This document shows positions 43,352 to 52,276 of a DNA stretch of 64,000 nucleotides, piece by piece. The notes under the pieces are model-generated. The model had not been told where the DNA came from, ran no database searches, and was given only the letters and a program-made list of their open reading frames with translations. Position 1 is the stretch's first letter, and every line of letters starts with the position of its first letter. The position numbers and the translations under genes were made by a program. Source of the DNA: Daejeonella sp. H1SJ63. Lineage in GTDB: Bacteria > Bacteroidota > Bacteroidia > Sphingobacteriales > Sphingobacteriaceae. The stretch lies in contig NZ_JARKMZ010000028.1 of NCBI RefSeq assembly GCF_029360775.1, positions 1 to 64,000 of the forward strand, written 5' to 3'.

Positions 43352-43972
43352 TTAAGTCATTATGACCTCAATCATATCCTTGCAATATACTTTCCCACGG
43401 CTTATCACAAGGTCTCCTTTCTCATGCATTTGGCGCATAGTTCGTATCACAGTCTCAACCCGAAGACCAGTCATATCAGCAATTTGCTGCCTTGTAAGTT
43501 TGAGCTGATCGCATTCAGGGCAGAAGTTTTTATTCTCTGATTTAAGGTGATTGATCAGATTAATGATCCTTGTTTCAGGGCAATGTGATGCAAAGGATTT
43601 AATCAGTGAATATTTAAATCTTAATCTCTTTGTCAGCAATCGGGTAAAACCAAAAAGAAGATCCGGATTTTCTTTTAAAAGCTCAAGAAATGTTGGTTTA
43701 TATAGCCTGATGAGCATACAGTCATTGTCTGCAATAGCCGAAGCTGCGTATGGCCCATCGTCAAACAGTGGAAATTCTCCAAAAGATTCTCCGGGTTCAA
43801 TAATGCTATGGATACACTCACGTCCATCTGAATCAATATTAATCCATCTGACATTTCCGCTTACCAGCTGATAGTAGTAATTACAGAATTGTCCTTCTCT
43901 GAAAATGGTTTCACCGGCACTAACTTTCTTATAAGTAGCACCCCAGGCTAATAGCAGATTGATGTTAAGCAT
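43352..43972 (-). CDS. Crp/Fnr-family transcription regulator
   Basis: A 206-aa protein with an N-terminal cyclic-nucleotide-binding-type beta-barrel (FREGQF, PGESFGEFPLFDDGPY) and C-terminal winged helix-turn-helix (LTRQQIADMTGLRVETVIRTM). The recognition helix reads ExxIR, not the ExxSR of FNR, so its half-site may differ from TTGAT. Several cysteines are present (FCPECDQ) but not the N-terminal FNR cluster. It is divergent from the cytochrome c/nosZ genes and is the probable local regulator of them. Confidence 0.85.
   Translation of the reverse strand: MLNINLLLAWGATYKKVSAGETIFREGQFCNYYYQLVSGNVRWINIDSDGRECIHSIIEPGESFGEFPLFDDGPYAASAIADNDCMLIRLYKPTFLELLKENPDLLFGFTRLLTKRLRFKYSLIKSFASHCPETRIINLINHLKSENKNFCPECDQLKLTRQQIADMTGLRVETVIRTMRQMHEKGDLVISRGKVYCKDMIEVIMT
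43363..43374. promoter_or_regulatory. FNR-like site TGACCTCAATCA
   Basis: TGAC-N4-ATCA lies inside the end of the Crp/Fnr gene, 42 bp before the start of the downstream membrane-protein gene. An overlapping palindrome GTCATTATGAC occupies 43356-43366. Confidence 0.4.
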
Positions 43973-44048
43973 ATTTATAAGATTAAGATGTTAAACAAAT
44001 TTAGATTGTGGAGATTCTCTGATTGGTGACTCTGCTTACCTAAATATA

Positions 44049-44060
44049 TGACTTTAATCA
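44049..44060. promoter_or_regulatory. FNR-like site TGACTTTAATCA
   Basis: TGAC-N4-ATCA is in the divergent gap between the Crp/Fnr gene and the cytochrome c gene, about 58 bp upstream of the TSS expected from the -7 box TAAAATTG (44100-44107). Confidence 0.45.
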
Positions 44061-44099
44061 CTTATGATTGAACGCATAAAATACTTTTTTTTACTTGTC

Positions 44100-44107
44100 T
44101 AAAATTG
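44100..44107 (+). promoter_or_regulatory. -7 element before the cytochrome c gene
   Basis: TAAAATTG is one base off TAnnTTTG and lies 37 bp before the ATG, consistent with a normal leader. Confidence 0.4.
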
Positions 44108-44144
44108 TACAAGCAAATCAAATCTTTATCTAAATCAATATGTT

Positions 44145-44636
44145 ATGAAAAAACTTCTTGTTCTGAGTATGGTGATCCTCTTTATCGGTGTTGTGGCATC
44201 CTGCGGATCGAATACTAATTCTGAAAGTTCAACAGAAGCAGGTTCTGAAAGTACTGCGGCAACTACCACAGAGAGCGGAAACCCTTCTTATGATCCGCAT
44301 CGCGGTGAAGGAAAATTTACCAGTGTTGATCTTGGAGCTTCACTGGATGCGGCAAAAGCTGATCTTGGTGATCAGGTATTTCAGGTTAAATGCAGCAGTT
44401 GTCATAAACTGACTGACGAAAAACTTGTTGGTCCGGGATGGAAGGGTGTAACTGCACGTCGTAAGCCTGAGTGGATCATGAACTTCATTACCAATACTGA
44501 TGTAATGATTGATAAGGATCCGGAGCTGCAGGCACAGCTTGAGCTTTGTCTGGTTCGTATGCCAAATCAGAATCTTTCTGACGAGGATGCGAGGAATCTG
44601 CTGGAGATGATGAGAAAGAATGATGGAGTTAAATAG
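44145..44636 (+). CDS. Cytochrome c lipoprotein of the nos cluster
   Basis: A 163-aa protein with a lipobox (VVASCGS), a Ser/Thr-rich linker (24-60) and a single class I cytochrome c domain. CSSCH (about residues 85-89) is the haem-binding motif and the Met in VRMPNQNLSDED is the likely axial ligand. It is 123 bp upstream of nosZ and on the same strand, so it is the probable electron donor to NosZ, anchored in the membrane. Confidence 0.9.
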   Translation: MKKLLVLSMVILFIGVVASCGSNTNSESSTEAGSESTAATTTESGNPSYDPHRGEGKFTSVDLGASLDAAKADLGDQVFQVKCSSCHKLTDEKLVGPGWKGVTARRKPEWIMNFITNTDVMIDKDPELQAQLELCLVRMPNQNLSDEDARNLLEMMRKNDGVK

Positions 44637-44759
44637 GCTTGATCCCTGGCAAACATTATCTGATGCCTTTAAAGCAATGGGAAATATGAATGCTTGGTTT
44701 AACCTGATGTTATTGAAACCAATAAACTGTAACCAATAATAAATCATATCTAAATAAAA

Positions 44760-46772
44760 ATGAAGATAAATACAAAATATGCACAGGGAATGGCTGCTCT
44801 GGCATTATTAGTGAGCGTAAATGCTTGCAAGCCAAAAGATGCAGGATCCGTGGTAAGCGGTGATGCTGCTGCAAAGGTGTATGTTGCCCCCGGAAAATAT
44901 GATGAATTCTACAATTTTGTGTCAGGAGGTTTTAGTGGTCAGATGGCAGTATACGGACTTCCGAGCGGGAGGCTGCTTCGCGTGATTCCTGTATTTTCAG
45001 TAGATCCCGAGAAAGGCTGGGGTTATTCAGAAGAAACAAAACCCATGCTGAACACTTCACATGGTGAGGTGCCATGGGATGATCTGCACCATATTTCCAT
45101 GTCGCAAACCAATGGTGAAAGTGACGGACGCTGGGCTTTTGCGAATGCAAATAACACTCCCCGTGTTGCCCGGATAGATCTTAAAACTTTCCGTACGGCA
45201 GAGATACTTGAACTTCCAAACAGTGGAGGTAATCACTCTTCTCCGTTCATTACTGAGAACTCAGAGTATATCGTTGCAGGAACAAGATTTAGTGTTCCAC
45301 CTGATGATAAGAACGGCGATGTTCCGATCAATACTTACAAGCAGAACTTTAAAGGAACAATCAGCTTTATTAGTGTGAACAAGGATAATGGTAATTTGGA
45401 TATTGCATTCCAGTTACAGGGGCCGGGCGTTAACTTTGACTTGAGTCGCGCAGGAAAAGGTAATTCTCATGGATGGTTCTTCTTTAGCACCTATAATACA
45501 GAGCAGGCTAATACTCTTCTTGAAGTAAATGCTTCCAAGCGTGATAAAGACTTTATCATGGCGGTAAACTGGAAAAAGGCAGAAGAATTGATTAAAGCAG
45601 GGAAAGGCCGTAAACAGGCTGCTAAATATGCCAGTAACCGTTTTGATGAAAGTACTCATACTGCAAAATCTACAATTAAAAATGAAGTCACTGTCTTGGA
45701 TATCAGGGAGCATCCCGGATTGGTTTACATGATTCCATGTCCTAAGTCTCCGCACGGTTGCGACGTGGATCCTACCGGCGAGTATATAGTAGGTAGTGGT
45801 AAACTGGCGGCATTAATTCCGGTATTCAGCTTTACTAAATTGCAGAAAGCCATTGCCGACAAAGCTTTTGACGGTGAATATGATGGAATTCCGGTAGTTA
45901 AGTATGAAGCTGCATTATACGGAGAAGTTAAAAAGCCGGGTTTAGGTCCATTGCACACAGAATTTGATGGTAAAGGAAACGCATACACTTCCATGTTTGT
46001 ATCCAGTGAGGTGGTTAAATGGAATATCAAGGATCTTAAAGTTCTCGACAGAGTTGCAACATACTATTCTGTTGGTCACCTGATGATCCCTGGTGGCGAT
46101 ACTAAAAAACCAAATCCCAAATATCTGGTTGCGTACAACAAGATTACTAAAGACCGTTATTTACCCACCGGTCCGGAATTATCACAAAGCGCACAACTTT
46201 ATGATATCAGCGGAGAAAAGATGCAATTACTGCTCGATTTCCCAACAATTGGTGAGCCTCACTATGCACAGGCTGTTTCTGCCGATCTGATTAAAAATAA
46301 TTCCACCAAATTCTTTAAGATTGAGGAGAATAAACACCCTTATGTAGCCAAAGGGGAGGCCGCAACCAAAGTGGTTCGTGAAGGTAAGAAAGTACATGTT
46401 TACATGACCCTGATGCGTTCTCACCTGACTCCTGATAATATTGAAGGAATTAAGATAGGAGATGAGGTTTACTTCCATACCACAAACCTTGAGCAGGATT
46501 GGGATGTGCCACATGGTTTTGCAATCAAAGGGGCATTAAATGCAGAATTGCTGGTAATGCCCGGAGAAACTACCACTCTGAAGTGGATTCCTGACAGAGT
46601 AGGAATGTTCCCGATGTATTGTACAGACTTTTGTAGTGCATTGCACCAGGAAATGTCAGGATATGTTAGGGTATCTCCTGCCGGAAGTAATGTTCCGATC
46701 AGTTTCAGTACCGGTACAAACCTACCAAAAGATGATGCTGCAGGTGCTCAGGCAGGTGCAGTGAAGAAATAA
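44760..46772 (+). CDS. nosZ: Nitrous oxide reductase, clade II
   Basis: A 670-aa enzyme that reduces N2O to N2. It has a Sec/SPII signal with lipobox VNAC, so it is lipid-anchored; this fits clade II (Sec) NosZ, not the Tat form. The N-terminal propeller supplies histidines for the CuZ cluster (DDLHHISMSQ, GGNHSSPF, SPHGCDVDPTGEY, GPLHTEF, GEPHYAQ). The C-terminal cupredoxin domain carries the CuA ligands in YCTDFCSALHQEM. All visible copper-site residues are intact, so the gene is likely functional. It is followed by nosL, nosD, nosF and nosY. Confidence 0.97.
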   Translation: MKINTKYAQGMAALALLVSVNACKPKDAGSVVSGDAAAKVYVAPGKYDEFYNFVSGGFSGQMAVYGLPSGRLLRVIPVFSVDPEKGWGYSEETKPMLNTSHGEVPWDDLHHISMSQTNGESDGRWAFANANNTPRVARIDLKTFRTAEILELPNSGGNHSSPFITENSEYIVAGTRFSVPPDDKNGDVPINTYKQNFKGTISFISVNKDNGNLDIAFQLQGPGVNFDLSRAGKGNSHGWFFFSTYNTEQANTLLEVNASKRDKDFIMAVNWKKAEELIKAGKGRKQAAKYASNRFDESTHTAKSTIKNEVTVLDIREHPGLVYMIPCPKSPHGCDVDPTGEYIVGSGKLAALIPVFSFTKLQKAIADKAFDGEYDGIPVVKYEAALYGEVKKPGLGPLHTEFDGKGNAYTSMFVSSEVVKWNIKDLKVLDRVATYYSVGHLMIPGGDTKKPNPKYLVAYNKITKDRYLPTGPELSQSAQLYDISGEKMQLLLDFPTIGEPHYAQAVSADLIKNNSTKFFKIEENKHPYVAKGEAATKVVREGKKVHVYMTLMRSHLTPDNIEGIKIGDEVYFHTTNLEQDWDVPHGFAIKGALNAELLVMPGETTTLKWIPDRVGMFPMYCTDFCSALHQEMSGYVRVSPAGSNVPISFSTGTNLPKDDAAGAQAGAVKK

Positions 46773-46831
46773 TTCTCACAAAGGAGAGGTATGTAATATG
46801 CTCAGGCTATTTCATATCTCTCTTTTTTTAT

Positions 46832-47860
46832 ATGTCTATTATGAGTAATAATAAAGTTTCCAACCAGGCCAGAATCATCCTTTTAATTTGTGGATTAGCA
46901 TTGATTGTTGTTCTTTTTACTCCTATCTGGCGAATTGATCTTACAGCTCCTCAATATCCCGAAGGTTTATTTCTTTTGATTTATGCCAATAAGCTTGCAG
47001 GAAATGTTGACATTATTAATGGCTTGAATCATTATATCGGGATGAAAACACTTCATACAGAAGATTTTATTGAGTTTAGGGCACTTCCGATTATTATTTC
47101 AGTTTTTGCGGCTCTTTTTGTTCTGGTGGCTGCACTGGCAAACAGGATGATGATGAGAACACTGCTTTTCCTTTTTATCAGTTTCGGGGTACTGGCTATG
47201 GTTGATTTCTGGAAATGGGAGTATGACTACGGACATAATCTTGATCCCAATGCAGCGATTATTGTTCCCGGGATGGCATATCAGCCTCCATTGATTGGAT
47301 TTAAACAATTACTGAATTTTGGAGCCTATTCTTTTCCTGATATAGGCGGATGGATATTTATTGGTGTTGGAATTGCTTTGCTTACTGTGGTTGTGCTCGA
47401 CTGGAAGAAAGAAAAAAGATTTAAGCAGCGAACAGCACTAAAATTGCTGCTGCCCGGTTTAATCTCTATTGGCTTAAGTTCATGCAATACAGACCCCGAA
47501 CCTATCCGTTTAGGGAAGGATAATTGTCAATTCTGTAAAATGACAATCAGCGATAAGCGCTTTGGTGCCGAGATTGTTACCAAAAAGAGTAAAATTTTTA
47601 AGTTTGACGATCAGCACTGCCTTGTTTCTTACATGAAGGCTGATGAACTTGAGAGAGAAAATATTGCAGGAGTCTATTTTACTGATTTTAATGAACCGCA
47701 TAACCTGATTCCTGCAGAAAAAGCATTTTTCCTTCAAAGTCCTGACTTAAAAAGCCCGATGAATGGAAATATTGCTGCTTTTAGTCACGAAGATAGTTTA
47801 GGAAAAGCATTGCCAAAGTATTATGGTAATGGAATTACCTGGGAGGAAATGTTGAAGTGA
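46832..47860 (+). CDS. nosL: Membrane protein fused to NosL
   Basis: A 342-aa protein in two parts. Residues 1-200 form a membrane region with about four helices and several loops. Residues 215-342 form a NosL domain (DNCQFCKMTISDKRFGAEIV, FDDQHCLVSYM), which delivers copper to NosZ. A sequence like a lipobox, ISIGLSSCNTD, sits at the joint (about 210), as if a free NosL lipoprotein had been joined to a membrane protein. The NosD gene overlaps its end by four bases. Confidence 0.88.
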   Translation: MSIMSNNKVSNQARIILLICGLALIVVLFTPIWRIDLTAPQYPEGLFLLIYANKLAGNVDIINGLNHYIGMKTLHTEDFIEFRALPIIISVFAALFVLVAALANRMMMRTLLFLFISFGVLAMVDFWKWEYDYGHNLDPNAAIIVPGMAYQPPLIGFKQLLNFGAYSFPDIGGWIFIGVGIALLTVVVLDWKKEKRFKQRTALKLLLPGLISIGLSSCNTDPEPIRLGKDNCQFCKMTISDKRFGAEIVTKKSKIFKFDDQHCLVSYMKADELERENIAGVYFTDFNEPHNLIPAEKAFFLQSPDLKSPMNGNIAAFSHEDSLGKALPKYYGNGITWEEMLK

Positions 47861-49089
47861 AATACACCCTGTTAATTATATTTTTCTTTTTCTATGCAGG
47901 TCTTTCAGCTTCAACTATCAGGGTTGGGGCGAAGAGAGCTCATAAAAGCATTCGTTCAGCCATTGAAAAGGCTGTTGATGGCGATACAATTCTGGTTGAT
48001 GCGGGGCATTATAAAGAGAAAAACATTGTCATCAATAAACATGGGCTTGTTCTGAAAGGGATAGACCATCCTGTTCTCGATGGAGAAAAGAAGTATGAGA
48101 TCATTACAATCAAAGCTAACAGAGTTGTAATAGACGGGTTTAAATTAATTAACAGCGGCGTTTCGTCGCTTGAAGATCTTAGTGGTATAAAAATTTATGA
48201 CAGCCGTTCAGTTAATATCAGGAATAATATTCTGGAGAACACCTTCTTCGGAATATACCTGTCAAATACAATCCATATTACTGTTGAAAATAACCGCTTA
48301 ACGGCATCCAGTGTGGAAGAGCAGCAAAGTGGTAATGGAATTCATTGCTGGAAAAGCGACAGTCTGAAGGTGATTGGAAATGTCATTTCAGGTCATCGTG
48401 ACGGGATTTATTTTGAATTTGTTAAGAATTCTGTGATCTGGAGGAATATTTCCAAGGCAAATCTTCGTTACGGACTCCATTTTATGTTTTCAAACGATGA
48501 TATGTATGTGAACAATGTGTTCAGAAATAACGGTTCCGGAGTTTCAGTGATGTACTCAAACCGCATTAAAATGTTTAGTAACTATTTTGAAGAGAACTGG
48601 GGTGATGCTGCCCATGGGATTTTGCTGAAAGAAATATCCGATGGTTTTATGGAGGGAAACTATTTTATGAAAAATACCAGTGCAGTGTATATGGAAGGGG
48701 CAAACAGAATATACATGAAGCGTAATGTGTTTGAGAATAACGGATGGGCTCTGAAAATTCAGGCGAGCTGCAGTGACGTGGTACTGGAGATGAATAATTT
48801 TATCGGGAACACCTTTGATGTCGGAACCAATGGTTCCCTTGTTCTCAATTATTTTAAGAATAACTACTGGGATAAATATGAAGGATATGATCTGAATAAA
48901 GATAAGGTAGGGGATATTCCATACCGGCCTGTAAGTATGTATTCCATGATCGTAGAGAAATATCCTCCGGCCATGATTCTGTTCAGGAGTTTTATAACAA
49001 CCTTGTTGGATAAAACTGAAAAAATACTTCCCAGTCTTACCCCGGAAAATCTGAAAGACAGTGCCCCTATGATGAATAAAGCATTTTGA
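47857..49089 (+). CDS. nosD: NosD, nitrous oxide reductase maturation
   Basis: A 410-aa secreted parallel beta-helix protein. Start GTG at 47857 overlaps the nosL stop (GTGA). A signal peptide (FFFFYAGLSAS) is followed by right-handed helical coils with N-rich ladder turns (FGIYLSNTIHIT, NGIHCWKS, GDAAHGILL, GSGVSVMYSN). NosD works with NosF and NosY at the membrane in assembling the CuZ cluster of NosZ. Confidence 0.93.
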   Translation: MKYTLLIIFFFFYAGLSASTIRVGAKRAHKSIRSAIEKAVDGDTILVDAGHYKEKNIVINKHGLVLKGIDHPVLDGEKKYEIITIKANRVVIDGFKLINSGVSSLEDLSGIKIYDSRSVNIRNNILENTFFGIYLSNTIHITVENNRLTASSVEEQQSGNGIHCWKSDSLKVIGNVISGHRDGIYFEFVKNSVIWRNISKANLRYGLHFMFSNDDMYVNNVFRNNGSGVSVMYSNRIKMFSNYFEENWGDAAHGILLKEISDGFMEGNYFMKNTSAVYMEGANRIYMKRNVFENNGWALKIQASCSDVVLEMNNFIGNTFDVGTNGSLVLNYFKNNYWDKYEGYDLNKDKVGDIPYRPVSMYSMIVEKYPPAMILFRSFITTLLDKTEKILPSLTPENLKDSAPMMNKAF

Positions 49090-49115
49090 TAAGAAAATGC
49101 AGAGACTACAGGAAT

Positions 49116-49838
49116 ATGAAAGATACAATGATTACCGTAGAAAATATTAGTAAGCAGTTTGGCAAATTAAAGGCTCTGGATAATATCAGCACATTCTGTG
49201 ATAAATCTGAATGTATTGCACTGATCGGTCCAAATGGTTGCGGTAAAACTACACTGATTAAAGCGATCCTCGGAATGGTTATCCCGGATAGCGGATCCAT
49301 AAAATTTCAGGGTACTGATATTGCCAACAACTGGCAATATCGTGAAATGATAGGCTATATGCCACAGATCGGAAGATACCCTGATAATATGACCATTGGC
49401 CAGGTTTTGGGAATGATGAAAGACATCAGGAATTCCTCAGATGCTCTGGATGAAGATTTGATTAAGGCATTTTCTATTCAGAATCTGATGAATAAGCGTA
49501 TGGGAACTCTTTCCGGTGGTACCATACAAAAAGTGAGTGCTGCCCTGGCATTTTTATTTAATCCTTCAGTGCTGATACTTGATGAACCTACTGCCGGCCT
49601 CGATCCGGTAGCATCTGAGTTATTCAAAGAGAAAATTATCGCCGAAAAGGATAAAGGAAAACTGGTGTTGATCACTTCCCATATTCTGAGTGACCTGGAT
49701 GATCTGGTAACCCGAATTATTTATATGCAGGAAGGGAAACTGATATTCCATAAAAGTATTGAAGAGTTAAGACTGGATACCGGAGAAGAGAAACTGGTAA
49801 AGTCAATAGCACAGGTAATGATCAGCAATTATGAATAA
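49116..49838 (+). CDS. nosF: NosF, ABC ATPase for NosZ maturation
   Basis: A 240-aa ABC ATPase. ATG 49116 is preferred over the TTG at 49086. Walker A GPNGCGKTT, signature LSGGTIQKVSAAL, Walker B LILDEPTAGLDP and the H-loop (ITSHILSDL) are intact. NosF drives the NosDFY complex. It overlaps nosY by 8 bp. Confidence 0.95.
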   Translation: MKDTMITVENISKQFGKLKALDNISTFCDKSECIALIGPNGCGKTTLIKAILGMVIPDSGSIKFQGTDIANNWQYREMIGYMPQIGRYPDNMTIGQVLGMMKDIRNSSDALDEDLIKAFSIQNLMNKRMGTLSGGTIQKVSAALAFLFNPSVLILDEPTAGLDPVASELFKEKIIAEKDKGKLVLITSHILSDLDDLVTRIIYMQEGKLIFHKSIEELRLDTGEEKLVKSIAQVMISNYE

Positions 49839-50598
49839 GATTATCAAATACGTTATCACAGATATACTGAGGAACAGGATCGTTCTCGTTTACACCATAT
49901 TTCTGCTTGCAGCATCTTTCAGTGTATTCAGTCTGGAGGATAATAGCAGCAAAGGATTGCTGAGCCTGCTGAATATTATACTGATTGTGGTTCCATTGGT
50001 CAGCATTATTTTTTCGACCATTTATATGTATAATTCAGCAGAGTTTATTGAATTACTGCTGAGTCAGCCTTTAAAGCGCAGATCAATCTGGCTGAGTTTG
50101 TTTGCCGGACTGGCATCGTCACTATCCATCGCGTTTTTTATCGGTGCCGGTATACCTGTGCTCATTTATCAGGCTAATATGATTGGCTTTACAATGATTA
50201 TGACAGGTATAATTTTAAGTGTAATTTTTGCTGCCATAGCATTTCTTGCTACAGTAAAAACCAGGGATAAGGCAAAAGGTATCGGGGCATCCATTATGCT
50301 TTGGTTATATTTTTCTTTGCTTTTCGACGGACTTGTATTATTCATACTGTTTCAGTTTGCAGATTATCCGATGGAGAAGGCAATGATTGGATTGAGTGCT
50401 TTGAATCCGATTGATCTGAGCCGTATCCTGATTCTTCTTCAGCTCGATGTTTCTGCAATGATGGGTTATACAGGCGCGGTATTCAAAGAGTTTTTCGGAG
50501 CTACAAATGGCCTGATATTTTCGTTTTTAATTTTACTGTTTTGGATTGTAATTCCGGTTTGGTATTCAACCCGAAAGTTCAACACCAAAGATCTCTGA
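49831..50598 (+). CDS. nosY: NosY, ABC permease for NosZ maturation
   Basis: A 255-aa membrane protein with about six helices, in the order expected for the permease partner of NosF. Its start is inside the last 8 bp of nosF, indicating coupling. The conserved NosY segment QPLKRRSIWLSLF and the NPIDLSRI motif are present. Confidence 0.92.
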   Translation: MNKIIKYVITDILRNRIVLVYTIFLLAASFSVFSLEDNSSKGLLSLLNIILIVVPLVSIIFSTIYMYNSAEFIELLLSQPLKRRSIWLSLFAGLASSLSIAFFIGAGIPVLIYQANMIGFTMIMTGIILSVIFAAIAFLATVKTRDKAKGIGASIMLWLYFSLLFDGLVLFILFQFADYPMEKAMIGLSALNPIDLSRILILLQLDVSAMMGYTGAVFKEFFGATNGLIFSFLILLFWIVIPVWYSTRKFNTKDL

Positions 50599-50599
50599 C

Positions 50600-51040
50600 A
50601 TGAAAAGACATCCTGCGCTTATTCCATTATCAAGAGAGCATCATGAAACCCTCATTCTGGCAAGATTGCTTCAAAAAGGTGCTCCCGAATACAAAGGATT
50701 GCCGGCTGATGATAGGGGAAAGGCAGATTATGCCAATGATCATTATAAGAATGAACTTATTCAGCATTTCAGAAATGAAGAAAGCATATTGCTTTTGATT
50801 AAAGGGTTAAATTCTGATATGGATATCCTGATTCAGGATATTATGGATGAGCATCAGCAGCTTCATCAATATTTTCAGACTATATCTGATCAGGATGAAC
50901 TTTCCAATCATCTTGATCGTTTAGGTAAAGTTCTGGAGGCACATGTTCGTAAAGAAGAGAGACAATTATTCCCATTAATACAAGATCATTGCGGGGAAGA
51001 AACCTTGAAACTCATAAAAAGGACCTTAAGTTATCATTAA
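50600..51040 (+). CDS. Hemerythrin-like HHE protein
   Basis: A 146-aa protein with the hemerythrin diiron ligand pattern: REHHETL, FRNEES, DEHQQLH, HVRKEER. These fit the H-HxxxE-H type metal site. It starts 1 bp after the nosY stop, so it belongs to the nos operon. A role in NO or iron-sulfur stress response is likely. Confidence 0.88.
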   Translation: MKRHPALIPLSREHHETLILARLLQKGAPEYKGLPADDRGKADYANDHYKNELIQHFRNEESILLLIKGLNSDMDILIQDIMDEHQQLHQYFQTISDQDELSNHLDRLGKVLEAHVRKEERQLFPLIQDHCGEETLKLIKRTLSYH

Positions 51041-51469
51041 TTGAAAAAGGATATTTTAAACCGGGCAGATATTGAAATTATGGTTAATACTTTTTACAGA
51101 AAGGTATTGGCGGATAAATTGCTTGGATTTATTTTTCAGGATGTGGCAAGGGTAAACTGGGTTACACATCTTCCTGTGATGTATAATTTTTGGGAAAATG
51201 TGATTTTCTATACTGGTTCATACGAAGGAAATCCTCTTAATCTGCATAAACATCTGCATCATATTACCCCTCTTGGAAGACCTCATTTCGATCGCTGGAA
51301 TAAACTTTTTGTATCAACCGTGGACGAACTTTTTGAAGGTCCGAATGCCGGGCTGGTTAAAGAACGGGCTTTGAGTATTTCAGAAATCATGAGAGTACAG
51401 CTGATGGATTATAAAAGCAGTGCACGGAATAATGGTGAATCAGGGAAAATGAAAAAACAACATAAATAA
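51041..51469 (+). CDS. Group III truncated haemoglobin
   Basis: A 142-aa globin with start codon TTG immediately after the hemerythrin stop. The proximal histidine is in HHITPLGRPHFDRW and the short helical layout (VNTFYRKVLAD, LPVMYNFWENVIF) fits the group III (trHbP) class. It is the last nos-operon gene. Its place suggests NO detoxification. Confidence 0.85.
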   Translation: MKKDILNRADIEIMVNTFYRKVLADKLLGFIFQDVARVNWVTHLPVMYNFWENVIFYTGSYEGNPLNLHKHLHHITPLGRPHFDRWNKLFVSTVDELFEGPNAGLVKERALSISEIMRVQLMDYKSSARNNGESGKMKKQHK

Positions 51470-51470
51470 A

Positions 51471-51505
51471 AAAGGACCTCCCGGTTCCGGAAGATCCCTC
51501 TCTTT
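51471..51505 (-). terminator. Terminator after the fasciclin gene
   Basis: On the minus strand GGATCTTCCGG and CCGGGAGGTCC pair with two G-U pairs, followed by a T-rich run (51466-51470). It sits 21 bp past the stop of the fasciclin gene at 51526. It is weaker on the plus strand. Confidence 0.65.
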
Positions 51506-51525
51506 CAAATTCAGGTTATTATTTT

Positions 51526-52080
51526 TTATTTAGGCGGCAGTAGTACGCCGTCAATAACATGTATAATTCCGTTTGAAGCAGGAACCGATGCAACAATGTT
51601 TGCAGCACCTCCGTTAATTGACACTTTCCCGTCTTTAACATTGACCGTAATGTCATTCCCGTTTACCTGTCCGATTGTCTGACCATCGGTAAAACTCTCT
51701 GACTTAAATACTCCAACAGAGACATGGTATTGCAGGATGTTTGCAAGATCATCTTTACTTTCAGGTTTTAATAAATTATCTACAGTTCCTGCAGGTAATT
51801 TGTCAAAGGCAGCATTGGTTGGTGCAAATACCGTAAATGGTCCGGCATTGCTCAGTGCATCTACAAGTTCGGCTGCTTTAATTGCTGTAACTAAAGTTGA
51901 ATGGTCTTTACTGCCAATGGCAACCTGCACTACATTTTTTTGTGATTGGTCATCCTGAACACCTGATTGTCCTACAGTTTCGGTTTCAGTTTGTGATTCG
52001 CCGGCTTGCTTTTGCTGGTTGCCACAACTCATGAACAAGCCCATGCAAATCATTGATGAAGCTATTAAGATCTTTCTCAT
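51526..52080 (-). CDS. Fasciclin-domain lipoprotein
   Basis: A 184-aa lipoprotein from ATG 52080 (52107 would put 9 extra residues before the signal), with lipobox LFMSC. A single fasciclin/beta-Ig-H3 domain is seen: STLVTAIKAAELVDALSN, GPFTVFAPTNAAFDKLPAG, LQYHV, GNDITVNVKDGKV and NGIIHVIDGVLLPP. Function is unknown; the domain often mediates adhesion. A TGATTGAAATCA site lies 55 bp before the start. Confidence 0.9.
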   Translation of the reverse strand: MRKILIASSMICMGLFMSCGNQQKQAGESQTETETVGQSGVQDDQSQKNVVQVAIGSKDHSTLVTAIKAAELVDALSNAGPFTVFAPTNAAFDKLPAGTVDNLLKPESKDDLANILQYHVSVGVFKSESFTDGQTIGQVNGNDITVNVKDGKVSINGGAANIVASVPASNGIIHVIDGVLLPPK

Positions 52081-52134
52081 AATTTTGTTGGTTTTAATAC
52101 TATACAATTTACCAACAAAATCACTTTTGAACTA

Positions 52135-52146
52135 TGATTGAAATCA
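52135..52146. promoter_or_regulatory. FNR-like site TGATTGAAATCA
   Basis: TGAT-N4-ATCA is a perfect core of the TTGAT-N4-ATCAA consensus bound by FNR, FixK and DNR-type proteins. It lies 55 bp upstream of the fasciclin start. Confidence 0.5.
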
Positions 52147-52225
52147 CATTTTGAAAATATTTTTTTAATGTTTTGTTCTGTATATCAGTTGTTTATATTC
52201 GTGTGCTTGATATTTGAAGCAAAAA

Positions 52226-52259
52226 ATAAGCCGGTCCTTTTTTGATAAGACCGGCTTAT
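52226..52259 (-). terminator. Terminator after the TIM-barrel-like gene
   Basis: ATAAGCCGGTC (52226-52236) pairs perfectly with GACCGGCTTAT (52249-52259), with a T-run on the minus-strand side (52221-52226 complement). It is 18 bp past the stop at 52277. Confidence 0.85.
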
Positions 52260-52276
52260 ATCCGAAACTGTTTTTA

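Noticed and set aside
48556-49128. 190-aa ORF antisense to nosD
   Set aside because: It is a shadow of the well-supported nosD and nosF genes, with no recognisable family.
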